Positions 10,701 through 14,039 of a stretch of DNA of 14,039 nt are shown piece by piece (the stretch's first letter is position 1; every line of letters starts with the position of its first letter). Source of the stretch: Phoronis pallida (lineage: Eukaryota; Phoronida; Phoronidae); contig JAOXYC010103332.1 of NCBI GenBank assembly GCA_028565715.1, positions 1 to 14,039 of the forward strand. The letters run 5' to 3'. The notes below the pieces were generated by a model. That model saw nothing but the letters and a program-made list of their open reading frames with translations. It searched no databases and was not told where the DNA came from. Both the position numbers and the translations under genes were made by a program.

Positions 10701-13700
10701 GGAGAATGCAGTTATCCTAAAAAACTGCTCTGTGATTTATGTAAAGTATTTAAAGAAAAGAATTGCAACACACACCTCTCGATCTGTGACCATGTCTGTT
10801 CCGAATCCTGGAGGTATGATAGAGAGAGCCATACCAGCTAACATAACAATGAAGAAAGATCCATAACTAAACCCGTACTGTACACCCACATCTGGCCAGG
10901 GGTAGGAACTAACATTGATCCTGGAAAGTAAAATAAAATACAATTATTAATGTGGAGAAAATAATAAAATTGACCAAAAATAAAGGTAAATATGTTTGCT
11001 TTGCTTGCCAAAGTGATTTCTTGAAGACAGAAGAATACGAAATCACTCCCCGGTCCAGTTCTGTATTTTTCTGTCTTTTCTAATAATGCGAAAGTCTGCT
11101 GTTTAGTTACTGGCCGAAAGTGAGAAATTTGAAGACAGCAAATTTTAGGGCCACATTTGCTCAGTTAGTAGACCACCTGTCTGGCATAATAGGAGACCTG
11201 GGTTCTATTCCTGGCAGAGCTTTCAAATTTTATCGTTTTTCAAAATTCTCACTATCGGCCAGTCACTAAGAGTACACTTTGGTTAAAATAAACTTTTGAC
11301 TAAAATGCAGCCTATCAAAGAAAAGTAAGGTCTTCGTTCATGGTATCAAATTTATTAGATGATGATCTGACCACTTGTCTCAGTCTTGTGTATTACTTTC
11401 TTTGCTAGCATTTCTGGTGTTAAAGAAACACAGACCAAACATTTATGTCAATTTCAACATGAAGAAATTTATGCTGACAAGTGTCATCTTCAATTTATTC
11501 TAAAATGGTCACAATTCATCTTTTATCATCAATAACTTTAGTTTATTTAGAATCTAAAATATTCTAAACTGAATTTTCAAAGTTTTTTTGTTGTGTATGT
11601 TTTGATTAAAATCAATATTGACTCTCTATTTAATACTTACAGCAAAATATAATGCACCCACTATTGTGTAGGGAGCTCATTAAAAACACAGCCAAGCTTA
11701 ACTTACTTGTTACTATCTGCGCTGAACGTTGATGTATTAGTGACGTTCACCCAGGGTACCGAAGCTCTTAGTATACTATTGGCCAGGAGGTTAAGTGCTG
11801 CTGGTAGTGAATGGATGGCGGTATCATTGTATAGAACAGTGAAGTTGGTGACATCCAACTGCGGAACAGAAGATTTATAAGACTGTTATTTAAAAAATCT
11901 CCAATAAGGTGTTATCTGTCAGAGCGCTTCAGTAATGAATTTGACAAGAAATGTTGACCCTTGATTACTTTAGGTAGCTGCTACTAGCCCTTACTTTCAT
12001 TTAAATTTACTTAGAAATCACCTAATAAGTAGTTCACAGTTGTGTGTATTCTGTAGCCTAATAATGAAACAAACATTTTAAATATCTTATGTTGTATAAT
12101 AAAATGCAATCCATCCAGGAAGTATGATAATTGAATTATAATCATTTACCGGTAAATATCTTAAGTTGTGTTTTATTGATCACTGACGCTGACACCAACA
12201 CTGAGTGAATTACTACACAAAACACATTTCCGTTTCCATCATATTTTTGGTTTGCTAGAGAGCTCAACAACCAAATTGATAAAAGTTCAATAAAATTGCA
12301 TATATTTTAAAAAGTTTGTTATAAAAAAATATGTGGGCACGACCAGGAAAAACAAAACACATAAACAATGACACAACCTACCAACTTTGGTGTCTGGGAG
12401 TTGTCAGTTTTATATTTATGAATGATGTAGCCCATATGCAGGGGAGATAACTGCAGTAGGTTTGAGGTAGAATTAAAGTCCTGTGTACGGTTGAAACCTT
12501 GTGTGTATAGACCAAACGCAAAGTTTGGATACCCTTCTTCATAGTACGGTGGCTCTGAACCAAAATCTGCAACGAAAAGGAGAAGATGTATGAATGATCT
12601 CAAAAACAAAATTACTGCAACTTGATCTAAATTAAAACGTAGTGTCTTTTGTTTGAAGGTTTCTTAAATCCACTTAAAGATGTTTAAATAACAGAAGTTC
12701 AATTGAAATGTCAGAGGAGAACTTTTGAATTTCAAAAAATCTAGGAGAAACACAGATTAGAGATGTACAAATGAATAAATAAATTTTGACAATCTACCAC
12801 CTTGCCGAATGTACTGATTGCATATTTGAGTGCATAGAAAACTGTTTATTGTTGCACCATAAAAATAAAGTATATAACTTTAATTATTAGTAATTTCAAA
12901 GAAGCCAGCAACGTAGGCAAAGCTTAGAGAATGTGTCAAATTCAGATATACTTACCAACAACAGATTTAAACAGAATGGCAGGAACCGTCTTCCGAGCTG
13001 GAACGATGGCGTACTCATCAGGGTTGATTTCATGGACACGCGGTGTCTCCCAACCTTTACTGCTGGACTCAATGAACACAAACTGATAAAAACAGACTCC
13101 GAGTAACATGAGTATTATTGGGAACACAAGACGGAAAAACACAGCAGGAGGGTTCCGCAGCTGAATCAAAAGTTTGACCTTGACAAGGGCAAAGAATCTT
13201 TGTTTGGCCAGTTTGAATTTATTGTCTTGAATCATGGGAAAAGTTCTTGAAGAATCTGTCGAAGATGGCCGACACATTTCAATGTCTGTGTCGTTGTCCT
13301 TATTGCGCCTTGTCGTGGAATGGTTGTTGTCAATGGTTAGGTCATTATCGGTAGAGTTTCGCGGTTTCTTTCTCCACCCATTTCTGAGAATGGGCTTACT
13401 GGCCTCTTCAAGGTTTAAAGAGCTGTTGTTTTCTGGAATGAAAAAATTGATCAAACTGAAGGTTTAGTTGAAACAATTTTCTTAAAAACATTTTCAAAAG
13501 TATAACCATTTATTACCTGCTGAATGACTTTATTCTCATTTTTTCAATTTTTTATTAATCAATCGATTTTAATTGAAAATGCAAAGATCTTATGAAACTA
13601 TGGGATATTAAAGTAGTGTACCTAGCTTGAGGAAAACCTCTTCCAATGTCGTCATGGAAACGCCATAACTGCTGACTCCCAAAGCCTGAGCTTTGGTTAT

Positions 13701-13735
13701 GGCACCATCTGGTTCTTCCATTTCATGAAATAAGC
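1489..13735 (-). CDS. ABCA5-like: ABCA-subfamily ABC transporter, C-terminal half (18 exons, partial at both ends)
   Basis: Seen: 18 minus-strand exons, in order 13622-13735, 12956-13432, 12382-12566, 11707-11858, 10776-10920, 10369-10500, 9003-9155, 8459-8602, 7964-8062, 7340-7555, 6944-7018, 6513-6545, 5452-5586, 4855-5027, 4277-4352, 3524-3618, 2606-2725, 1489-1789. Together they give one open frame of about 941 codons, with GT-AG ends and matching phases throughout. They encode the NBD1 tail, linker, second membrane domain, NBD2 and C-terminal regulatory region. Known: ABCA proteins are full transporters of roughly 1,600-2,300 residues that move lipids or sterols across membranes using ATP. 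ABCA5 is usually placed in endosomes and lysosomes. Inferred: the start of the protein lies right of the window and a short last exon lies left. The segments [30 protein letters not shown] and [12 protein letters not shown] fit the ABCA5 group best. Membership of ABCA is near certain; the subgroup is less so. Confidence 0.93.
1790..2605 (-). other. Intron between ABCA exons 17 and 18
   Basis: An 816-bp phase-2 intron (GA|G), donor GTAAGT, acceptor TTAATAG. I see no repeat, RNA gene or coding segment in it. Confidence 0.75.
2606..2725 (-). CDS. ABCA5-like: ABCA exon 17: NBD2 H-loop
   Basis: This 120-bp exon completes Trp, then reads [20 protein letters not shown] and [19 protein letters not shown], ending two bases into a Glu codon. 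The His of [11 protein letters not shown] (codon at 2668-2670) is the H-loop switch residue; TTHYMEEA matches the ABCA5 form. The acceptor is TTTTTGTAG and the donor GTAAGT. A 327-bp miniature transposon lies 32 bp upstream of the acceptor. Confidence 0.97.
2758..2765. repeat. Left target-site duplication GTCATCAC
   Basis: Identical to 3093-3100 on the other side of the miniature hAT-like element. Confidence 0.88.
2766..3092. mobile_element. hAT-like miniature inverted-repeat transposon
   Basis: A 327-bp element that starts TAGTGTTG and ends CAACACTA, the exact inverse. It is flanked on both sides by the 8-bp duplication GTCATCAC (2758-2765 and 3093-3100). The self-complementary motif CGATTAATCG occurs four times near the ends (2796, 2821, 3056, 3072). 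Eight-bp target duplications with a (T/C)AGTGTTG end are typical of hAT transposons. It has no coding capacity, so it would have been moved by a transposase encoded elsewhere. Confidence 0.88.
3093..3100. repeat. Right target-site duplication GTCATCAC
   Basis: Identical to 2758-2765; no base changes, which suggests a fairly recent insertion. Confidence 0.88.
3524..3618 (-). CDS. ABCA5-like: ABCA exon 16: NBD2 Walker B
   Basis: The exon has 31 codons plus two bases, with acceptor TTTCAG and donor GTGAGC. It continues the signature exon as [20 protein letters not shown] and then [17 protein letters not shown] at 3565-3582 is Walker B with the catalytic Glu, and STGMDP is the D-loop region characteristic of ABCA. 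The trailing TG plus G from the next exon gives the conserved Trp. Confidence 0.97.
3619..4276 (-). other. Intron between ABCA exons 15 and 16
   Basis: A 658-bp phase-0 intron with a fold-back at 3974-4064. The stretch around it (about 3880-4180) may be part of a larger degraded inverted-repeat element. Confidence 0.75.
3974..4064. repeat. Fold-back with 39-bp arms
   Basis: The left arm 3974-4012 and right arm 4026-4064 pair around a 13-base loop: CAACATTTTATT with AATAAAATGTTG, and GAAAAATCATAGAAC with GTTCTGTGATTTTTC. Confidence 0.85.
4277..4352 (-). CDS. ABCA5-like: ABCA exon 15: NBD2 ABC signature (LSGGTKRK)
   Basis: This is a 76-bp exon: one base completing Tyr, then 25 codons ending at phase 0. 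It reads [17 protein letters not shown] and then LSGGTKRK at 4277-4300. LSGG is the ABC signature that contacts ATP bound to the opposite domain, and the KRK extension is typical of ABCA. The acceptor used is TTTTCAG next to 4352. A second AG closer in would create a TAA stop across the junction. The donor is GTTAGT. It would be missed if only long open frames were considered. Confidence 0.93.
4353..4854 (-). other. Intron between ABCA exons 14 and 15
   Basis: A 502-bp phase-2 intron. A degenerate tRNA-like repeat with the shared terminal motif occupies about 4688-4821, close to the donor at 4853-4854. No further exon is needed, since Tyr is formed directly across the junction. Confidence 0.8.
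4688..4821 (+). mobile_element. Degenerate tRNA-like element copy
   Basis: Box-A-like GATAGTTCAGTGG, box-B-like GTGTTTGATTACC, then TTTTTCTGTCTTC and the terminal TGGCCAGTAAAAGC, the same order as in the other copies. Its end lies about 30 bp from the exon 14 donor. Confidence 0.65.
4855..5027 (-). CDS. ABCA5-like: ABCA exon 14: NBD2 Q-loop
   Basis: The exon has 57 codons plus two bases, with acceptor TTTCAG and donor GTAAGT. It contains [17 protein letters not shown] and then [19 protein letters not shown]. The Gln of YCPQ is the Q-loop residue that links ATP binding to the membrane domain, and YCPQxDALW is the standard ABCA form. The end [11 protein letters not shown] leads into the helical subdomain. 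The terminal TA requires the next exon to begin with a pyrimidine; the proposed next exon begins with C and gives Tyr. Confidence 0.96.
5028..5451 (-). other. Intron between ABCA exons 13 and 14
   Basis: A 424-bp phase-0 intron. Its first part holds a diverged tandem copy of the exon 13 donor region (5261-5349). The rest shows no element. Confidence 0.75.
5261..5469 (+). repeat. Tandem duplication including the exon 13 splice donor
   Basis: The copies share ATACAAAAAG, CCAGAAAATTATG or CCAGAGAATAATC, GCATGC, and CTTTGTTAG in the same order. GCATGC sits at 5321 and 5442, an offset of 121 bp. The 5442 copy runs into real exon 13. The other copy reproduces the last 14 exon bases (5331-5344) and a weaker donor, GTAGGC on the minus strand. 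Confidence 0.72.
5452..5586 (-). CDS. ABCA5-like: ABCA exon 13: NBD2 Walker A (GPNGAGKT)
   Basis: The exon has 45 codons, phase 0 at both ends. It reads [19 protein letters not shown] and then [16 protein letters not shown]. The Walker A phosphate-binding loop GPNGAGKT sits at 5500-5523 and its Lys contacts the ATP phosphates. The acceptor is CCGTAG and the donor GTGAGC. The two leading Met codons are internal residues, not a start. The last 14 bases of the exon and its donor have a diverged copy 121 bp further downstream in the intron. Confidence 0.97.
5627..5740 (-). mobile_element. Degenerate tRNA-like element copy
   Basis: On the minus strand: AGATGACTAGGAAAACTTATC, cut here to its main part, then AATAGGAGACTTGGG and GGTTTGATTCCTGG (box B), AATTTTTCTAGCTTT and finally TCACTTTTGACCAGTT, a diverged form of the shared terminal motif. 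Confidence 0.62.
5742..5765. repeat. T12-A12 homopolymer palindrome
   Basis: Twelve T followed directly by twelve A, at the border between a degenerate tRNA-like repeat and the minisatellite. It may be the remnant of two poly(A) tails or a site of slippage. Confidence 0.9.
5780..6213 (+). repeat. 36-bp minisatellite, 12 units
   Basis: Twelve head-to-tail copies of a 36-bp unit, with a conserved core TGAGGTTCAATGTAGGCTAC and a variable TTGGCTTRTRTG start. Copies differ at a few positions (TTGTGTG, TTATATG, TTATGTG, TCGTGTG, TAATGTG), and the eleventh unit has a 2-bp insertion (CTAGTCAGCA). Because 36 is a multiple of three, two plus-strand frames stay open and give false 12-residue repeat proteins. 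It lies inside an intron of the minus-strand gene. Confidence 0.97.
6513..6545 (-). CDS. ABCA5-like: ABCA exon 12: 33-bp microexon in NBD2
   Basis: This microexon has 11 codons ([11 protein letters not shown]), phase 0 at both ends. It has a good pyrimidine-rich acceptor (ATTTTCAATTTCAG) and a consensus donor GTAAGT. It fills a charged insertion in the first part of NBD2, before the strand that carries Walker A. Because both flanking exons are also phase 0, skipping it would keep the frame, so it could be alternatively spliced. It is supported by splice sites and frame rather than by conserved residues. Confidence 0.78.
6546..6943 (-). other. Intron between ABCA exons 11 and 12
   Basis: A 398-bp phase-0 intron that contains the fold-back at 6710-6802. 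Confidence 0.75.
6710..6802. repeat. Fold-back, arms of about 40 bp
   Basis: GAGTAGAAACTCGAGTCAAT followed by TACTGGAAATTAATTT pairs with AAATTCATTTCTAGTA followed by ATTGACTCATTAAATTTCTA. The transcript of this intron could form a hairpin. Confidence 0.82.
6944..7018 (-). CDS. ABCA5-like: ABCA exon 11: first strand of NBD2
   Basis: This is a small exon of 25 codons, phase 0 at both ends, with acceptor CTCATAG and donor GTAGGT. It reads [13 protein letters not shown], the first beta strand and K-x-Y/F motif of an ABC ATPase domain, followed by a charged [12 protein letters not shown] insertion. ABCA5 also has a charged insertion here. Such exons are easily missed by gene finders. Confidence 0.88.
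7019..7339 (-). other. Intron between ABCA exons 10 and 11
   Basis: A 321-bp, very AT-rich, phase-0 intron with no visible element. Confidence 0.75.
7340..7555 (-). CDS. ABCA5-like: ABCA exon 10: last membrane helix and acidic linker to NBD2
   Basis: The exon has 72 codons, phase 0 at both ends, acceptor TTTCCAG and donor GTGAGT. It finishes the last helix ([16 protein letters not shown]) and enters the cytosol through a Cys-containing stretch (FQVCGCKPK). It ends with an acidic run, [13 protein letters not shown]. The EDEDV..ER pattern immediately before NBD2 is conserved across ABCA transporters and marks the start of the second ATPase module. Confidence 0.93.
7556..7963 (-). other. Intron between ABCA exons 9 and 10
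   Basis: A 408-bp phase-0 intron. It contains a short imperfect hairpin (7884-7918) and nothing else recognisable. Confidence 0.75.
7964..8062 (-). CDS. ABCA5-like: ABCA exon 9: loop leading into the last membrane helix
   Basis: The exon has 33 codons, phase 0 at both ends, acceptor CCTGCAG and donor GTAAGT. It encodes a polar loop ([20 protein letters not shown]) and then the beginning of the final helix ([12 protein letters not shown]), which continues in the next exon. The sequence is not diagnostic alone; it is accepted because phases, splice sites and the hydrophobic pattern on both sides agree. Confidence 0.88.
8063..8458 (-). other. Intron between ABCA exons 8 and 9
   Basis: A 396-bp phase-0 intron with donor GTTTGT. 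Its only clear structure is a small GC-rich hairpin at 8318-8346. Confidence 0.75.
8318..8346. repeat. Short GC-rich hairpin
   Basis: TGATAGGCCCAC and GTGGCCCTATCA pair with one mismatch around GGCAC. No run of T follows and it is intronic, so no terminator role is claimed. Confidence 0.6.
8459..8602 (-). CDS. ABCA5-like: ABCA exon 8: fifth membrane helix and loop
   Basis: The exon has 48 codons, phase 0 at both ends, with acceptor TTGTAG and donor GTTTGT. It reads [20 protein letters not shown] and then [20 protein letters not shown]. It supplies two hydrophobic stretches, the first continuing across the junction from the preceding exon. The [10 protein letters not shown] segment corresponds to the P-x-Y/F turn at the end of this helix pair in ABCA proteins. 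Confidence 0.9.
8603..9002 (-). other. Intron between ABCA exons 7 and 8
   Basis: A 400-bp phase-0 intron, donor GTAAGT. I see no supported element. A plus-strand open stretch at 8687-8968 has no protein-like features. Confidence 0.75.
9003..9155 (-). CDS. ABCA5-like: ABCA exon 7: fourth membrane helix region
   Basis: The exon has 51 codons, phase 0 at both ends. A short polar entry ([10 protein letters not shown]) is followed by a long hydrophobic run, [19 protein letters not shown], and then [19 protein letters not shown]. This is the helix followed by the S-F-x-F segment found at this point in ABCA membrane domains. Two sequon-like triplets (NLS, NQT) lie close to the membrane and may not be used. 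The acceptor is CACAG, the donor GTAAGT. Confidence 0.93.
9191..9540. repeat. Inverted-repeat element of about 350 bp, degraded
   Basis: AACATCGCTACTTATG at about 9256-9271 is inverted as CATAAGTAGCGATG at about 9476-9489. The pairing continues outwards through GTACCAAAAAAT (9237) and ATTTTTTGGTGTACC (9512-9526) and less well to CCAAAATTGATG and TTGATGGGTGTCC. It is probably a non-autonomous DNA transposon; no clear target duplication was found. Confidence 0.7.
9980..10345. repeat. Long palindrome (about 365 bp), fold-back element
   Basis: The two arms are inverted copies meeting at GTCTTAAGAC (10158-10167). The left arm has TTGGTGAGGATCTGGGGTCA (10005-10023) and the right arm its complement around 10302-10320, almost exactly equidistant from the centre. 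The inner parts also pair (AGCTCTTTATCC with GGATACAAAAAGCT). A third, single-arm copy is at about 13911-14039. It is probably a non-autonomous fold-back or miniature inverted-repeat transposon. Confidence 0.9.
10369..10500 (-). CDS. ABCA5-like: ABCA exon 6: coupling helix and third membrane helix
   Basis: This exon has exactly 44 codons, phase 0 at both ends. It starts [20 protein letters not shown] and continues into the hydrophobic [15 protein letters not shown]. The [11 protein letters not shown] segment matches the K-x-QL..-(S/A)G(L/M) pattern of the ABCA coupling helix and is one of the strongest links to the ABCA5 group. The donor GTGGGT lies only about 20 bp from the edge of a long palindromic repeat in the next intron. 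Confidence 0.93.
10776..10920 (-). CDS. ABCA5-like: ABCA exon 5: second helix of membrane domain 2
   Basis: This 145-bp exon begins by completing a Lys codon, contributes one more sequon (NVS), and then reads [19 protein letters not shown] and [15 protein letters not shown]. The hydrophobic stretch [16 protein letters not shown] is a membrane helix. The following E-x-K region at the boundary with the next exon corresponds to the coupling segment that contacts the ATPase domain in ABCA proteins. The acceptor is TTTCCAG, the donor GTGTGT, ending at phase 0. Confidence 0.93.
10999..11095 (+). mobile_element. Deleted relative of the tRNA-like element
   Basis: Carries TTGCCAAAGTGATTTCTTGAAGACAG-like end sequence and a second TTTTTCTGTCTT motif, without the tRNA-like core. 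It lies directly before the complete copy at 11109. Confidence 0.55.
11109..11263 (+). mobile_element. tRNA-like short element with inverted ends
   Basis: The element begins ACTGGCCGAAAGTGAGAAAT and ends with the inverse ATTCTCACTATCGGCCAGT; pairing extends to about 38 bp with the GAAGACAG/CGTTTTTC part. The core resembles a tRNA: a box-A-like TTGCTCAGTTAGTAGA, an anticodon-arm-like CCTGTCTGGCATAATAGG, and a box-B-like GGGTTCTATTCC. The same ends and order recur in the other copies of the window. It may be a SINE captured between inverted repeats, or a SINE family with a palindromic end. Confidence 0.72.
11707..11858 (-). CDS. ABCA5-like: ABCA exon 4: conserved [13 protein letters not shown] loop segment
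   Basis: The exon carries 50 codons plus two bases, with acceptor TTCCGCAG and donor GTAAGT. It encodes [19 protein letters not shown] and then [12 protein letters not shown]. The pattern N-x-[11 protein letters not shown] is a recognised ABCA landmark just before the second helix of each membrane domain; human ABCA5 has a similar NST..YSLP..VN segment. Four sequons (NFT, NDT, NVT, NTS) indicate heavy glycosylation. The phase-2 end (AA) joins the next exon to give Lys. Confidence 0.93.
11859..12381 (-). other. Intron between ABCA exons 3 and 4
   Basis: A 523-bp phase-0 intron. It holds small AT-rich palindromes near 12127-12163 (for example TTTACCGGTAAA) but no clear element or gene. Confidence 0.8.
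12382..12566 (-). CDS. ABCA5-like: ABCA exon 3: extracellular loop of membrane domain 2
   Basis: The 185-bp exon takes one base from the previous exon to make GAT, then reads [19 protein letters not shown] and ends TDNSQTPKL at phase 0. It contains two N-glycosylation sequons (NRT and NST) and no hydrophobic helix, as expected for the extracellular or lumenal loop that follows the first helix of the second membrane domain. The acceptor is TTGCAG and the donor GTAGGT. The sequence itself is poorly conserved in the family, so its placement rests on the flanking exons and phase. Confidence 0.88.
12567..12955 (-). other. Intron between ABCA exons 2 and 3
   Basis: A 389-bp AT-rich intron of phase 1, donor GTAAGT and acceptor TTGCAG. 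I see no repeat or RNA gene in it. Confidence 0.8.
12956..13432 (-). CDS. ABCA5-like: ABCA exon 2: cytosolic linker and first helix of membrane domain 2
   Basis: This is the longest exon here (159 codons plus one base; phase 1 at both ends). The first part is a polar, low-complexity linker ([12 protein letters not shown], then [17 protein letters not shown] and an [21 protein letters not shown] stretch cut here for length at both ends), probably a flexible cytosolic connector after NBD1. It is followed by a basic amphipathic stretch ([20 protein letters not shown]) and one clear hydrophobic helix around [19 protein letters not shown]. The exon ends in the beginning of the extracellular loop ([14 protein letters not shown]). 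The acceptor is TTCCAG at the right; the donor is GTAAGT at the left. Confidence 0.93.
13622..13735 (-). CDS. ABCA5-like: ABCA exon 1 of window: end of NBD1
   Basis: The exon starts two bases into a codon after a CTTCAG acceptor and ends one base into a codon before GTACAC. It reads from [10 protein letters not shown] to [16 protein letters not shown]. The motif [19 protein letters not shown] closes the first nucleotide-binding domain of ABCA proteins, where the segment after the ATPase core folds back on it. The Walker A and B motifs of NBD1 are not in the window and must lie upstream, to the right. The phase-1 junction completes a Glu codon with the next exon. Confidence 0.93.
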
Positions 13736-14039
13736 CTGAAGTAAAGAAATCAATAAATTTAAATAGTCATATTTATTTTCTTATTGCAATCTAGTTAATG
13801 GAAAAGAAAGGGGTAAAAGCAAAGACCTTATAATTGATAAGACGGCCAACTCTCCGGATTACTGAGTGCATGCATTGATTTTTAATTCTTGTCCGTTCAA
13901 TTGTATGTGTCGATTTAAAGATACTGTCTCCTTGTTGGTGAGGATCTGGGGTCAAAATTCACATCAACTTGAAAGTGTGTGTACGAGTTCTTTAATGCAT
14001 ATAATTAACCTGCATCATAGTCAAAAAATTCTTAAAAAA
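13736..14039 (-). other. Partial intron upstream of the first exon in the window
   Basis: This is intron sequence ending in the acceptor CTTCAG next to 13735. Its outer part (about 13911-14039) is a copy of the palindromic repeat arm also found at about 9980-10090 and inverted at about 10215-10345. No coding segment of NBD1 is visible here. Confidence 0.75.
13911..14039 (+). repeat. Dispersed copy of one palindrome arm (cut by window edge)
   Basis: Shares TTGGTGAGGATCTGGGGTCA, GTGTACGAGT and ATATAATTAAC in the same order as 9985-10090. It runs to the window end, so it is unknown whether the second arm follows. Confidence 0.88.

Larger units (their letters stand above)
10921..11706 (-). other. 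Intron between ABCA exons 4 and 5, with two tRNA-like repeat copies
   Basis: A 786-bp phase-2 intron. It contains a complete tRNA-like element with inverted ends (11109-11263) preceded by a deleted relative (about 10999-11095). The remainder (11270-11700) is AT-rich without a recognisable feature. Confidence 0.8.

Noticed and set aside
13234-13467. Plus-strand open frame of 77 codons
   Set aside because: It is antisense to ABCA exon 2, which has splice sites and a conserved continuation.

Overview
This is animal genomic DNA: AT-rich, with short GT-AG-bounded exons separated by introns of about 190-1,200 bp, and intronic repeats typical of an invertebrate genome. Nothing looks bacterial, and no operon, CRISPR or prophage is present. 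The repeats (tRNA-like short elements, fold-back elements, a hAT-type miniature element, a minisatellite) suggest a marine invertebrate such as a hemichordate, mollusc or cnidarian. The exact phylum cannot be read from this window.

One gene fills almost the whole window on the minus strand. It is the C-terminal half of a full-size ATP-binding cassette transporter of subfamily A (ABCA). I resolved 18 consecutive coding exons between 13735 and 1489 (2,825 coding bases, about 941 codons). All junctions inside the window are GT-AG, the reading frame stays open, and the phases match at every junction. In transcription order they encode: the tail of the first nucleotide-binding domain (NBD1) with its ABCA-typical [10 protein letters not shown] motif (13622-13735); a polar cytosolic linker and the first helix of the second membrane domain (12956-13432); a large extracellular loop rich in N-glycosylation sequons (11707-12566); the remaining helices (7340-10920); and a complete second nucleotide-binding domain (NBD2). 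NBD2 has Walker A at 5500-5523, the Q-loop in 4855-5027, signature LSGGTKRK at 4277-4300, Walker B at 3565-3582 and H-loop His at 2668-2670, followed by the C-terminal regulatory region (1489-1789). The N-terminal half lies beyond the right edge. The last short coding exon was not found and probably lies beyond the left edge. Membrane-domain and C-terminal motifs resemble ABCA5 and its relatives more than ABCA1/ABCA4; an annotation as 'ABCA3-like' would also be reasonable.

The introns carry the unusual material. There is a 36-bp minisatellite of 12 units; a palindrome of about 365 bp with a further half-copy near the right edge; a 327-bp hAT-like miniature transposon with an intact 8-bp target-site duplication; and a family of tRNA-like elements whose copies carry the same terminal motif (TACTGGCCGAAAGTGA), one of them at both ends. 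There is also a tandem duplication that includes a splice donor, and three diverged units of about 150 bp in the left-hand flank. I found no evidence of a new gene system; the points of interest are repeat structure and its closeness to splice sites.
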